Positions 8,000 to 17,473 of a stretch of 64,000 nucleotides of DNA are shown here, one piece after another. The DNA lies in NCBI GenBank assembly GCA_964605185.1, contig CAZSBF010000005.1:1-64000 (forward strand). Reading direction: 5' to 3'. The stretch is from JACRIM01 sp964605185. GTDB taxonomy: Bacteria > Planctomycetota > Phycisphaerae > UBA1845 > UTPLA1. Each line of letters starts with the position of its first letter. The stretch's first letter is position 1. Below the pieces are notes generated by a model. That model saw nothing but the letters and a program-made list of their open reading frames with translations. It was not told the DNA's origin and made no database searches. The translations under genes were made by a program, and so were the position numbers.

Positions 8000-9304
8000 A
8001 TGCGAGCAAAGCTGCACCATGTCATTCTCGCCGCGATGATCGCGGGCGCGGCCGCGGGTCTTATTGCCAATGAGATGGCCCCTCGTACGGCAACGGGCGC
8101 GGCGAACGTGACGCTCGCGTGGATCGTGACGTACATTGCCGAGCCCCTCGGACAGATCTTCCTTCGGCTGATCTACATGATCGCGCTGCCGCTGGTGTTT
8201 TGCGCCTTGGCGCTGGGCGTCGCAGGGATGGGCGATGTTCGCAAGCTCGGCCGCATCGGGCTGCGAACGCTCTTGCTCACGGTCATCCTCTCCGGCTTCT
8301 CCGTCTTTCTCGGCGTCATGCTTACCAAGACGATTCGCCCGGGAGCCGCACTCCCGCCGGACAAGCGCGCCGCGCTCATGGATCGTTTCACCGCACAAGC
8401 CGGCACCACACTGGCCAATGCCGGCAAGGCCAAGACCATTCGCGACGCACTACTCGACATCATTCCGAAGAACCCGCTGCAGGAAATGGTCGGCGCCATG
8501 GATGGCAGTTCCCCCGGCGGCGGAATGCTCGCCGTGATGTTCTTTGCCGTGATGGTCGGCATCGCCATCACCATCGTTCCGGACAAAACCCGGCCGCTTG
8601 TTGCCCTTTTGGAGAGCATGTACGAAGTCGTCATGACCATCATTAACATGGCCATGCGACTTGCACCGGTTGGCGTCGCGGCGCTGGTTTTCTCGCTCAC
8701 GTCGCTTATGGGGTTCGACATCGTTCGAACGCTCGGCTGGTTCGTCGTGTGTGCCTTGGGCGGGTTTATTATTCAAATGGCGCTTGTGTATTCCGGCGTC
8801 GTCGCCTTGTTTGGCGGCATGACGCCACGGCGTTTCTATTCTGGAATCAGCGAGGCGATGGTCACCGGCTTTGCGACGTCGTCCTCCAGTGCGACACTTC
8901 CCACGGCCCTTCGGGTCACACAGGAGAACCTCGGAGTGCGGCGCGACATCGCCGGATTCGTGTTGACCGTCGGCTCCACGGCCAATCAAAATGGAACGGC
9001 GTTGTATGAAGGCGTCGTCGTGCTCTTTCTTGCCCAGGTGTTTGGCGTAGAACTGACGCTTGTCCAGCAAGTGATGGTGGTTCTCATGGCCGTTCTTGCA
9101 GGGATCGGCACGGCCGGCATCCCCGGCGGTTCGCTCCCGATGATCGTTTTGGTGTTGCAATCGGTCGGCGTGCCGGGCGAAGGCATCTGCATCATCCTCG
9201 GCGTTGATCGTTTGCTGGACATGTGCCGCACCGTTGTCAATGTCACCGGAGACATTGCCATCGCCGTTTGCGTCAACCGCAGCGAACTGCGCTCCATGCG
9301 ATGA
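8000..9304 (+). CDS. Dicarboxylate/amino acid:cation symporter (DAACS family)
   Basis: A 434-residue inner-membrane secondary transporter of the glutamate/aspartate/dicarboxylate family, which imports substrate with protons or sodium. Family signatures are visible: the serine-rich re-entrant loop SSSATLPTAL near residue 293, the NQNGTALYEG motif in TM7 (cation and substrate site), GIGTAGIPGG in the second re-entrant loop, and the RLLDMCRTVVNVTGD substrate-binding segment in TM8, where D and R/N residues bind substrate. The R in MCRTVVNV is compatible with an acidic substrate. GAGG lies upstream of the ATG. A terminator-like hairpin overlaps its stop codon. Confidence 0.93.
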   Translation: MRAKLHHVILAAMIAGAAAGLIANEMAPRTATGAANVTLAWIVTYIAEPLGQIFLRLIYMIALPLVFCALALGVAGMGDVRKLGRIGLRTLLLTVILSGFSVFLGVMLTKTIRPGAALPPDKRAALMDRFTAQAGTTLANAGKAKTIRDALLDIIPKNPLQEMVGAMDGSSPGGGMLAVMFFAVMVGIAITIVPDKTRPLVALLESMYEVVMTIINMAMRLAPVGVAALVFSLTSLMGFDIVRTLGWFVVCALGGFIIQMALVYSGVVALFGGMTPRRFYSGISEAMVTGFATSSSSATLPTALRVTQENLGVRRDIAGFVLTVGSTANQNGTALYEGVVVLFLAQVFGVELTLVQQVMVVLMAVLAGIGTAGIPGGSLPMIVLVLQSVGVPGEGICIILGVDRLLDMCRTVVNVTGDIAIAVCVNRSELRSMR

Positions 9305-9332
9305 TGGTCGGGCCGCATCGCGTTTTATTTTT
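9298..9332 (+). terminator. Candidate Rho-independent terminator after the symporter
   Basis: GCGATG (9298-9303) and CATCGC (9316-9321) pair around a 12-base loop and are followed by GTTTTATTTTT. The stem is short and overlaps the last codons of the symporter. Confidence 0.45.
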
Positions 9333-9375
9333 CCTGTGAATTCATTACAATGCAGTGCGGAAGGGAATCCACACC

Positions 9376-11145
9376 ATGCTCACACTCGTCCACGTCACCC
9401 ACGAAGCGGTCCACAAAATGGGCGGCATCGGCTCGGTTCTCGAAGGGCTCATCACCGCCCATGACTACACCGAGCAGATCGACCGCACCATTCTTCTCTG
9501 CCCGCTATTCACACGTGAAGGCCCGGTCGACGCTCGATTGGGCCCCGAGGGCGAAGTGCTTTATTCGTCCGTGGACGGCCGCGTCAATCACCCGCTGGCC
9601 GAGTCGTTCCGACAAATTCAGAGTCGCTTCCACGTGGACATCGTGTATGGTCGCCGCATCCTTCGCGAGCCATACACCGGCACGATTCAGCGACCTGAAG
9701 TCATCCTGATCGACGTCACGCGGGCGGCCCTGGAGCCGATCAACGAGCTGAAGTTCAAACTCTTCGATGCATTCGGGCTCGCCTCGACGCGCTATGAAAC
9801 AAGCTGGGATTACGAGCAATACGTCCGCCTTGCCGAGCCGGGGTTGGCGTGCCTGCGTGCGCTGGGCGCTGCGCAGCGCGGCACATTCATCGTTGCCCAC
9901 GAATTCATGGGCCTCCCCACGGCGCTCGCGGCCAAGCTGCATCCGGAACTCAACCTTCGAACCATTTTTCACGCCCATGAAGTCGCGCCGATCCGGCGAA
10001 TCGTGGAAGACCACCCCGGCCACGACACAATGTTTTACAACGTCCTGCGCAAGGCGGCGAAGCAGGGCCTTCCCATCGACAAAATATTTGGCGATCAATT
10101 CGGCTACTTCCGGCATGCACTGGTGGTTGCCGCCCGCCACCTGGATATGACCTTCGCTGTCGGCGACGAGGTCGTTCGCGAAATGCGCTTCCTCGGGCCC
10201 GATATGGCCCGCGCGGACATTCGCCTTACGTACAACGGAATCCCGGCGTACGAAACGACCTATGCCGAAGCGGCGACGAGCAAGGCCCGCATTCAAGATT
10301 ATCTGCAAACACTCCTCGGCGACCGGCCGGATTACATTTTCACCCATGTCACTCGCCTGGTTCCAAGCAAGGGTCTTTGGCGCGACATCGGCGTCATGAA
10401 GTACCTCGACGAAGAACTTCGCAAGATAGGCAAATCCGCGGTCTTGATTGTCCTGTCGACGGAAATCGGCGGCCCGCGTGCCCGTGCCGACATCCTGAAC
10501 ATGGAACGCGAGTGGGATTGGCCCGTCGGCCACCGTGAGGGAATGCCCGATCTCACGCACGGCGAAGCAGTCTTCTACGCAGGCATTCAAGCGCACAACG
10601 CCCGCGCCCGCAATGCGAAGATCCTCTTCATCAATCAATTCGGTTTCGATCGCGAAACGTGCGGCGACCGGATGCCCGCCAATATGCAATTCTGGGATAT
10701 CCGCCAGGGCAGCGACGTCGAGTTCGGCCAGTCGGTTTACGAGCCGTTCGGTATCGCCCAGCTGGAGGCGCTTTCTTTCGGAGCCTTGTGCGTCATGAGT
10801 TCCGTCTGTGGGTGCGCTGGCTTCGTGGAAAAGGTCGCCGGCCCGGATGGCACGCCCAACGTGATCATTGCGGACTACACAAATTACAAAGCATCACCCG
10901 ATACCATCGACGGTTACAAAGCGATTACCCGGGCTGAGCGAGAAGCCTTTGACGATTCGGTTGCCCGATCGGTCGCCGCCGAGGTCATGAAGCGATTGCC
11001 CCGTACACCCCAGGAAAAAGCGGCCATGATTCGACGCGGATTCGATCTGGCACAGAAGATGAGCTGGGATGTGATTGCCAGCGACTACGTCCTACCGGCG
11101 GTGCGCGAGCTGACGGCCGCGCACAAGATTTTCGGCGCAGCCTGA
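9376..11145 (+). CDS. Glycogen/starch synthase-like glycosyltransferase
   Basis: A 589-residue GT-B fold enzyme. The N-terminal motif HKMGGIGSVLEGL (near residue 13) resembles the KxGGLGDV glucan-binding loop of glycogen synthases, and the C-terminal domain has YEPFGIAQLEALSFGALCVMSS, the E-x7-E nucleotide-sugar motif of GT4/GT5 enzymes. The ATG at 9376 is chosen because GGAAGGGA lies just upstream; a GTG 21 bases earlier is less likely. No other glycogen gene adjoins it, so the acceptor (glycogen or another glucan) is uncertain. The strand convergence with clpS leaves 15 bases between stops. Confidence 0.78.
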   Translation: MLTLVHVTHEAVHKMGGIGSVLEGLITAHDYTEQIDRTILLCPLFTREGPVDARLGPEGEVLYSSVDGRVNHPLAESFRQIQSRFHVDIVYGRRILREPYTGTIQRPEVILIDVTRAALEPINELKFKLFDAFGLASTRYETSWDYEQYVRLAEPGLACLRALGAAQRGTFIVAHEFMGLPTALAAKLHPELNLRTIFHAHEVAPIRRIVEDHPGHDTMFYNVLRKAAKQGLPIDKIFGDQFGYFRHALVVAARHLDMTFAVGDEVVREMRFLGPDMARADIRLTYNGIPAYETTYAEAATSKARIQDYLQTLLGDRPDYIFTHVTRLVPSKGLWRDIGVMKYLDEELRKIGKSAVLIVLSTEIGGPRARADILNMEREWDWPVGHREGMPDLTHGEAVFYAGIQAHNARARNAKILFINQFGFDRETCGDRMPANMQFWDIRQGSDVEFGQSVYEPFGIAQLEALSFGALCVMSSVCGCAGFVEKVAGPDGTPNVIIADYTNYKASPDTIDGYKAITRAEREAFDDSVARSVAAEVMKRLPRTPQEKAAMIRRGFDLAQKMSWDVIASDYVLPAVRELTAAHKIFGAA

Positions 11146-11160
11146 TCCGGCAAGGCGTTC

Positions 11161-11481
11161 TCAGTCCGCCGGTTCCATGGTGACGGTCAGCGACCGTGAC
11201 TGGAATTGATCGACGTACAGTTCGGCTCGCTCCCGGTGGGTGATGAGCAGAAGGGCACAACCGGTCGAGTCCGCCTCCTGCGTTCGGGCAAAGGCATCCT
11301 GCAGATTCATTCCGCACAGCATCATGACGGTTTCGACCACATATTCGACCTCGTTTTGGTCGTCGTTGTGCAGTATGACTTTGAATTGGGGAAGAAGCCG
11401 GGGCTTGGCGACCTCCGGCAGCGTTGCAGTCGTAGTACTTTGGGCCGGTTCGGCGGCGGCGGACTTGCTGGACTTACCCAT
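11161..11481 (-). CDS. clpS: ATP-dependent Clp protease adaptor
   Basis: Binds N-degron substrates and hands them to ClpA/ClpC for degradation by ClpP; cytosolic. The 106-residue protein has a flexible, Ser/Ala-rich tail (about 1-28) and then the ClpS core: FKVILHNDDQNEVEYVV contains the conserved NDD motif that reads the N-terminal residue, and ALLLITHRERAELYVDQ is the usual second half. GGAG lies upstream of the ATG. Divergent from the DUF58 gene, with separate candidate promoters in the 139-base gap. Confidence 0.92.
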   Translation of the reverse strand: MGKSSKSAAAEPAQSTTTATLPEVAKPRLLPQFKVILHNDDQNEVEYVVETVMMLCGMNLQDAFARTQEADSTGCALLLITHRERAELYVDQFQSRSLTVTMEPAD

Positions 11482-11524
11482 GGTGGAAACACCTCACTCC
11501 TTGCATCGGAAATTCGTTAATAGA

Positions 11525-11552
11525 AGTATAGCCCCGCACCCGCCCGGGGCAA
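11525..11552 (-). promoter_or_regulatory. Candidate clpS promoter
   Basis: On the minus strand TTGCCC (11552-11547) and TATACT (11530-11525) are 16 bases apart, about 44 bases before the clpS ATG. Confidence 0.45.
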
Positions 11553-11584
11553 GCAAACCGCCCTTCGAGTGCCGCCGCGCCGGG

Positions 11585-11590
11585 TATAAT
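11585..11590 (+). promoter_or_regulatory. Consensus -10 box upstream of the DUF58 gene
   Basis: A perfect TATAAT lies 30 bases before the DUF58 ATG in GC-rich surroundings. The -35 at the right distance (CTTCGA) is poor, so this is a -10-driven candidate. Confidence 0.4.
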
Positions 11591-11620
11591 CCCGCGGCGT
11601 AACCTCGCACGGAGGCCCTG

Positions 11621-12538
11621 ATGCCGGAGATGGACCAGCCACCAGCCCTCGCTGCCGATTCTGAGCGACTGCTCGAACCGGAATTTCTGCGTCGGCTGGA
11701 GCAGTTGGAGATTGTCTCCCGGCGTATTCACGCGGCCCGACAGAAAGGCGAACGCCGATCCAAGCGAAAGGGAGAATCCTCCGAGTTCGCCGATTATCGC
11801 AACTATGTCGTCGGGGATGACATCCGTCACATCGATTGGAACGTGTACGCCCGACTGGAGCGGCTGTTTCTCAAGCTCTTTCTCGAAGAAGAAGAGTTGC
11901 ATGTGTCGGTTCTGTTCGACGTGTCAGCATCCATGGCCGATGGATCCCCGAGCAAAGCGATCTACGCGAAACGCGTGGCGGCGTCCTTGGCCTACATCGG
12001 CCTTTGCAATCACGACCGCGTGAACCTCTATGCCTATTCCGATCGGCTTGTCGGTCGAATGGCGGGCCTTCGCGGTCGACGCACGACGGCCCAGGCAATG
12101 TCATTCATCGATGACATCCCCATCGACGGCGGCAGTCGCTTCTCCGACGCGGCCAAGCAGTTCGCCCTCCGCCACACGCAAAAGGGCGTTGTCATGGTCG
12201 TCTCAGACTTCTTGGACAAGGGAGGGTACGCCGACGGCCTTCGCTATTTGCTGGGCCGCAACATGGATATCTATGTCCTGCAAGTGCTATCGCCTCAGGA
12301 GGTCGCACCGGAGTTGACGGGTGACCTGAAGCTCGTCGATTGCGAAGACGAGGATGTGGCCGAGGTGACGATCAGCCGGGCGTTGATGGAAAAATATAAG
12401 TCGAACCTGCAGAGTTACTGCGACGGCCTGCGAGCCTACTGCCATCAACGAGGCATTTCTTATTTATACACACTTACGGATCAGCCCTTTGAGAATCTGA
12501 TCCTCACCTACCTGCGGCAACGAGGGTTGGTGCGATGA
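11621..12538 (+). CDS. DUF58 domain protein
   Basis: A 305-residue protein of the DUF58 (PF01882) family, usually found beside MoxR ATPases and VWA proteins in envelope-stress or complex-assembly modules. The family block DYRNYVVGDDIRHIDWNVYA starts near residue 60, and a VWA-like half follows (VLFDVSASMADG). GGAGG is seven bases before the ATG. Its stop overlaps the start of the BatA-like gene by four bases (ATGA), which implies translational coupling. No moxR is seen in this window; clpS lies upstream in the opposite direction. Confidence 0.9.
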   Translation: MPEMDQPPALAADSERLLEPEFLRRLEQLEIVSRRIHAARQKGERRSKRKGESSEFADYRNYVVGDDIRHIDWNVYARLERLFLKLFLEEEELHVSVLFDVSASMADGSPSKAIYAKRVAASLAYIGLCNHDRVNLYAYSDRLVGRMAGLRGRRTTAQAMSFIDDIPIDGGSRFSDAAKQFALRHTQKGVVMVVSDFLDKGGYADGLRYLLGRNMDIYVLQVLSPQEVAPELTGDLKLVDCEDEDVAEVTISRALMEKYKSNLQSYCDGLRAYCHQRGISYLYTLTDQPFENLILTYLRQRGLVR

Positions 12539-14625
12539 AATTCCTTTCATTGCAGACGGCCCTTTGGGCAACGGCCATTGCGATCCCGTTGCTGCTCCTT
12601 TTGTATTTTCTCAAACTCCGGCGCATCGAAAGGACCATCTCCTCCACACTTCTCTGGAAGAAGGCTGTGCAGGACTTGCAGGTCAATTCGCCATTCCAGC
12701 GACTGCGAAAGAACCTTCTCCTGTTCCTGCAGTTGCTTGTGCTCGCCGCCGTGCTCTTCGGCCTTGCAAATCCCATTGCGAACATGAATCGCGTGCCCGG
12801 CCGCCGGGTCGTCCTGCTCGTCGATCACTCCGGCTCCATGAACGCGATTGAAGCGGACGGCAAGCCGCGCCTCGATCACGCCAAACGGGCCGCCGTTGGC
12901 TTCGTGGATGAAATGCCGGCGGATTCGAGGGCCATGGTTATTAGTTTTGCCGACCGTGCCTCGGTGGTGTGCAGTTTCACCGATGACAAACGACGCCTTC
13001 GCGAGCTGATCCGCGCTATCCCGACGACTGACAGTCCGAGCCGCATTGGCGAAGCGATGCAACTCGCCGCGGCCCAGGGCTTGCAGGGCGAAAAGGACGC
13101 AGCGGGAGCCGACGCCGCTCAAACCCCACAGGCGTCGCCGATCGAAGTCCAATTGTTCAGCGATGGCCGTATTGCCGATATCGGCGGCGGCGCGGAATCA
13201 GCGGCGACCGAAGCGCCGGCGGCCGATCCCGTGCCACGCGCCGACCCCCGCACAGCACAAGCTGAACTCGATCTCCGGGCCATCGATCGCGTGCAGTACT
13301 TTCGCATAGGCGAATCCGTCGACAACGTGGGCATCGTTGCATTTGACGTGCGCCGCGACTTTGAACGTCCGGGGTTCCTTTCCTTTTTCGTCGAGGTAGA
13401 GAATTTCGGGCCGGCGGCGGTGACATCCGACGTGACGCTTTCGCTTGATGGGAAGCTGCTGCCCGGCTCGGGGGCGGTGCAGGAGGTGACGCTCGGCCCC
13501 GCAATAAGTGCGAAGGGCGAAGCGATTACCAGTCGGCCGGCATCGAGCGACACGCCATCGAGCCGAACAATCCTCTTTGAGTTCGAGCACGATGCCGAAG
13601 GCGTGGTCACCATCCGGTGGGAGCGGCCGGATGCCCTGGCAATCGACAATTCCGTAAGTGCTCCGATCGAGCCGCCTCGGCCAATTCGCGTGCTAATCGT
13701 CTCAAACCGGCCGATTGTGGACTTCTGGGTTCGCCGTCCCATGGCAGATTTCGGCGTGCGCAGTGTGGAGTCAATTTCGACAAAGCAATATGAAGCCGCG
13801 CCGGAGTCCAAGCTCAGTGTCGACGGGCGCAGCGCGTATGACGTCGTAATCCTCGATAACTACGACACGGATCGCCTGCCGCCGGGCAACTATGTCTTTT
13901 TCAATGGTCTGCCAAAGATCGAGGGGGTTTCACGCGGCGACGAGGTCGTCGGCAAACCTCTGGTATACGGCCGCGAGCTGCATCCGCTTCTTCGCGCGGT
14001 GAGTTACGAATCCATCTACGTCGGTCGTTGGCGCCGCCTGAAGTTGCCCGCGTATGCGATGCCGCTGATCGAAGGTGAGGATTCCACGGTGGCGGCGCTG
14101 CTCGCCGACCCGGGCCATCGTTATGTCATCCTTGCGTTCGACCTGCTGGAGAGTGATTTCAGTTTTCGACCGTCGTTTCCCATGTTCCTTCAGAACATCG
14201 TTGGGTACCTCGCCGGTGGCGGCGTCTCCGAGACAGGGCGAATGGCAAGGCCCGGCGAGACGGTGACGATTCCCGTTCCCGGTGCCGCGGAGAAGTTAAC
14301 CGTGCGCCGTCCCGACGGAACCGATCAGGCGCTGGACACGGGCGGCCGCATGACCATGCAATTTGCATCGACGCGCGACGTCGGCGTCTTTCGAGCCACG
14401 TTTGACGACGCGAAGAAGTCCGGCGAGGCCTTCACCGTGAATCTGCTCGATGCCACCGAGTCGCGTATTGAACCGAAGAAGGAAGTCGCGATGGCGGGGC
14501 AGCGGGCCGAATCGGTGGAAGATGCGCGTAAGGTGCCACAATCGCTCTGGCCTTATGCGGTGGCCGCCGCTCTAGCATTCGTCATATTGGAGTGGTGGGT
14601 GTACAACCGTCGCGTGATGGTCTGA
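12535..14625 (+). CDS. BatA-like membrane protein with VWA domain
   Basis: A 696-residue membrane protein. Two N-terminal transmembrane segments (about residues 6-26 and 55-76) enclose the BatA N-terminal region (PF07584-like), followed by a von Willebrand A domain whose MIDAS motif DHSGS is at about 99-103 (VVLLVDHSGSMNAI). A long beta-rich part follows, and a final transmembrane helix (LWPYAVAAALAFVILEWWVY) lies at the C-terminus. The VWA domain would bind divalent metal and a partner protein. It is translationally coupled to the DUF58 gene. In related bacteria this pair works with a MoxR ATPase, not found here. Confidence 0.85.
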   Translation: MKFLSLQTALWATAIAIPLLLLLYFLKLRRIERTISSTLLWKKAVQDLQVNSPFQRLRKNLLLFLQLLVLAAVLFGLANPIANMNRVPGRRVVLLVDHSGSMNAIEADGKPRLDHAKRAAVGFVDEMPADSRAMVISFADRASVVCSFTDDKRRLRELIRAIPTTDSPSRIGEAMQLAAAQGLQGEKDAAGADAAQTPQASPIEVQLFSDGRIADIGGGAESAATEAPAADPVPRADPRTAQAELDLRAIDRVQYFRIGESVDNVGIVAFDVRRDFERPGFLSFFVEVENFGPAAVTSDVTLSLDGKLLPGSGAVQEVTLGPAISAKGEAITSRPASSDTPSSRTILFEFEHDAEGVVTIRWERPDALAIDNSVSAPIEPPRPIRVLIVSNRPIVDFWVRRPMADFGVRSVESISTKQYEAAPESKLSVDGRSAYDVVILDNYDTDRLPPGNYVFFNGLPKIEGVSRGDEVVGKPLVYGRELHPLLRAVSYESIYVGRWRRLKLPAYAMPLIEGEDSTVAALLADPGHRYVILAFDLLESDFSFRPSFPMFLQNIVGYLAGGGVSETGRMARPGETVTIPVPGAAEKLTVRRPDGTDQALDTGGRMTMQFASTRDVGVFRATFDDAKKSGEAFTVNLLDATESRIEPKKEVAMAGQRAESVEDARKVPQSLWPYAVAAALAFVILEWWVYNRRVMV

Positions 14626-14715
14626 CAGTCGGCGCGTGATGCCGGCAGGTCCGCAACGATTCATCTAGAGCAGCCGATGCAATGCTCGCCGAGGCGAGGT
14701 GGGAGTCATATCACT

Positions 14716-15990
14716 ATGTCACGACGTTTGATGGTCGTTGGGTGCGGTCTAGTCGGTTCAATCATGGGTTGCGTCTCCGGGTGTGCTCAATCGGCCTGGC
14801 CGCAGTGGGGCGGGCCGAACCGCAATTTCACCGTGGCCTCCGGTCGTTTGGCCGAAACATGGCCCGAAGGCGGTCCGAAGCGTTTGTGGAGCCGGGCCCT
14901 GGGCGATGGCTACTCCACCATCGTGTCTGACGGTACCACGCTCTACACGATGTACCGCAAGGACAAGGACGACCCGAACGAACACGTGATCGCCCTCGAT
15001 GCCGCAACCGGCGCGACCCGCTGGGAACATTCCTACCCAGCGCCCTACTTGTGCATCGATCCGAATGATGAAGACAAGAAGCAAACGCCGCAATTCGGCG
15101 CCGGCCCGAACGGCACGCCCGTGCTTGTCAGCGGCCGACTGTATTCCATCGGCTTCACCGGCATGATGTGCTGCCTCGATGCCGCCACTGGAAAGCAGAT
15201 CTGGTCCCACGATCTGTTCAAGGAGTATGGCGCGACGATGCTTGTCTGCGGATATGCAGCGAGCCCGATCGCTTATCACGACACGATCATCGCGCTGGTC
15301 GGCGGCAAGGGACACGGTGTAATGGCATTCGACCAATCTACGGGAAAAGTGGTTTGGCAGAGCGGCGACATGGATTGCAGTTATTCCTCGCCGGTGTTGA
15401 CGACAGTCGATGGGGAAGATCACCTCGTCGCGTACATGTCGGGCGAAGTGGTCGGCTTGTCGCCGAAATCCGGCGAAATCCACTGGAGCATTACACACCG
15501 CAATCCGGTGAACTCGAATTGCATTTGCACGCCAATCGCCTGCCCGAATCATCAGATCTACTTCGTCAACGGCGGCGACTCGGCCGGTGGAAAAATGGTT
15601 CGCCTAGCCAGGAAGGGGGGCAAGATCCAGCCCGATGAAATCTGGGCCAACAAGAAACTCGCCGGTGGCTTGACGGATGCCGTGCGAATCGGTGATCACT
15701 TTTACGGGGGCAACGGTCGCGGCTTCTTCGTTGGCTTCAACGCAAAGACCGGACAGATCGCATGGCAGGAACGCGGCTACCCCAGTGCCCGCGCCATTGC
15801 CGCCGATGGAAAACTGATTCTTCTGGACGAGGAGGGTCGTTTGTCGCTGGTCACGGCGACACCGGGCGGGTTGGTTCAGCACGGAAAGGCGACGTTGCTG
15901 ACGAAAGAAGCCTGGTCGGCGCCCACCCTTATTGGGACAAAGCTCTACTTGCGTGATCGCAAAACGATTATGGGCGTGGACTTAGGATAA
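14716..15990 (+). CDS. PQQ-type beta-propeller lipoprotein
   Basis: A 424-residue exported protein with blades marked by AxDAATGATRWEH, DAATGKQIWSHD and DQSTGKVVWQSGD, the tryptophan-docking pattern of quinoprotein-type propellers (PF13360). The ATG at 14716 is chosen over one at 14677 because it gives a clean signal ending in a lipobox (VSGC, then AQSAW) and has GGGAG ten bases upstream. Such proteins are common in planctomycetes; nothing shows a bound PQQ cofactor, so a scaffold (BamB-like) or dehydrogenase role cannot be decided. Confidence 0.82.
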   Translation: MSRRLMVVGCGLVGSIMGCVSGCAQSAWPQWGGPNRNFTVASGRLAETWPEGGPKRLWSRALGDGYSTIVSDGTTLYTMYRKDKDDPNEHVIALDAATGATRWEHSYPAPYLCIDPNDEDKKQTPQFGAGPNGTPVLVSGRLYSIGFTGMMCCLDAATGKQIWSHDLFKEYGATMLVCGYAASPIAYHDTIIALVGGKGHGVMAFDQSTGKVVWQSGDMDCSYSSPVLTTVDGEDHLVAYMSGEVVGLSPKSGEIHWSITHRNPVNSNCICTPIACPNHQIYFVNGGDSAGGKMVRLARKGGKIQPDEIWANKKLAGGLTDAVRIGDHFYGGNGRGFFVGFNAKTGQIAWQERGYPSARAIAADGKLILLDEEGRLSLVTATPGGLVQHGKATLLTKEAWSAPTLIGTKLYLRDRKTIMGVDLG

Positions 15991-16103
15991 TCCGCGACAA
16001 CCGGCGATTGCCGTTCCAACGCCTTGCCCGAATTGGGGTTTCCCCTGAAGATACCCTCAAACCAATAAGTCCTCGCGCATGCGAGAAATAGAGGGTAATT
16101 CTT

Positions 16104-16235
16104 ATGTTTGGACTTCTCGGTGGATTCAGCCTGAGCGATCTGATCTTTCCGCTCCTCGTCGGCGTGTTTTACTTCGTCAACGACATCATTCGGATGCTCT
16201 TTCCGGCCATCTTCAATCCAACCGGAATGATGTAA
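16104..16235 (+). CDS. 43-residue hydrophobic protein
   Basis: The ATG at 16104, with GAGGG about nine bases upstream, opens a 43-residue frame ending at TAA. The product (MFGLLGGFSLSDLIFPLLVG, then VFYFVNDIIRMLFPAIFNP) is one long hydrophobic, phenylalanine-rich stretch with a central D/R pair. It sits alone between the propeller lipoprotein and etfA. It resembles the 40-residue protein at 7712 in size and composition but not clearly in sequence. Probably a small membrane protein; unknown family. Confidence 0.5.
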   Translation: MFGLLGGFSLSDLIFPLLVGVFYFVNDIIRMLFPAIFNPTGMM

Positions 16236-16466
16236 CCGGAGCACATGCGGCGACCTCATTACCAAAATGACGGGTCGATGGTCATTCGTGCGCGGACGAC
16301 TATCGCGAACCACCAAAATGGCAGAAGCCAAACGCTTCCGGTACAGTCGTCGCAACGTTTCGGTGCAGCATTAGTGATTGGCCAATACAGCAACACAATT
16401 CTCCTGCACCGTCATGTGCGGATTTCTTGAGCACGCATTTTCACCACCACTTTCATTGAGGGTGCG

Positions 16467-17450
16467 ATGACAAAGGACATTTTCGTTTTCGTCGAACAGC
16501 GCAGCGGCGCCGTCCTTTCTGCGGGGCTTCAGGCCCTGTCCGCGGCGACGCAACTCGCCGCCAAGACCGGTGGCAAGGTAGTGGCCGGAATCATCGGTCA
16601 TGATCTCGGCAGCGTGGCTGCCAAGATCGACAACACCGGCGCAGCGGCGGTCCATGTCTGTGATGCGGAGCCGCTCAAGAACTACAACGCGTTGAAATAC
16701 ACCCGCGCGCTGGTGGGGATGATTCAAAAGGCCGATCCGCAGATCGTGCTGTTGGCGGCTTCCTTCATGGGACGCGACCTGGCCCCGCGCGTGGCCATGC
16801 GGCTCGATGCGGGCCTGGCCACCGATTGCACGGAAGTGGATATCGAAGGTGGCGCGCTCATTGCACGACGCCCAATTTACAACGGTAAGGCCTACAGCCG
16901 CGTGCATTTCAACGGCGGTCGTGTGCAAATGGCGTCGGTCCGGCCGAACACCTTTCCACTCCCCAGCGGCGGCGGCGCGGCCGAGCACGTTGCTTTTGCA
17001 TATGCAGCCGATGCCGCGGACGACCGGCAAATCACCAAAGAAATTGCCCGTACTGGCGGGGAAGAAAAAGACGTCACCGAGGCCTCCATTGTGGTTAGCG
17101 GTGGTCGCAGCCTCAAGAGCGAGGCGAATTTCAAGATACTCTATGACCTCGCTCATGCTCTCGATGGCGCGGTGGGTGCCAGCCGGGCGGCCTGCGACGC
17201 GGGTTATCAGCCGCACAGCCGGCAGGTCGGCCTCACAGGCAAGACGGTGACGCCGCAGTTGTACGTGGCGTGCGGTATCAGCGGCGCAATCCAGCATCTC
17301 GCGGGCATGCGCGGCAGCCGGCGCATCGTCGCTGTGAATACAGACGCCGAAGCGCCGATCTTCAAGGTCGCGGACATCGGCGTGGTCGGGGATCTCTTCA
17401 CGTTCGTGCCACTTCTGACGGAGGAAGTGAAGAAAGTTAAGGGGCACTAG
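16467..17450 (+). CDS. etfA: Electron transfer flavoprotein alpha subunit
   Basis: The 327-residue alpha subunit of ETF, which carries FAD and passes electrons from acyl-CoA and other dehydrogenases to a membrane quinone reductase. The C-terminal FAD domain is unmistakable: QPHSRQVGLTGKTV, then YVACGISGAIQHLAGM and NTDAEAPIFKVADIGVVGD. The N-terminal domain has the usual AATQLAAKTGGKVVAGI pattern. GAGGGTG precedes the ATG. No etfB adjoins it; the next gene in the electron pathway, an EtfD-like oxidoreductase, is 890 bases downstream, beyond a two-gene HEPN cassette. Confidence 0.95.
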   Translation: MTKDIFVFVEQRSGAVLSAGLQALSAATQLAAKTGGKVVAGIIGHDLGSVAAKIDNTGAAAVHVCDAEPLKNYNALKYTRALVGMIQKADPQIVLLAASFMGRDLAPRVAMRLDAGLATDCTEVDIEGGALIARRPIYNGKAYSRVHFNGGRVQMASVRPNTFPLPSGGGAAEHVAFAYAADAADDRQITKEIARTGGEEKDVTEASIVVSGGRSLKSEANFKILYDLAHALDGAVGASRAACDAGYQPHSRQVGLTGKTVTPQLYVACGISGAIQHLAGMRGSRRIVAVNTDAEAPIFKVADIGVVGDLFTFVPLLTEEVKKVKGH

Positions 17451-17473
17451 GCCGCGTTAAGATTGAGATTGGA

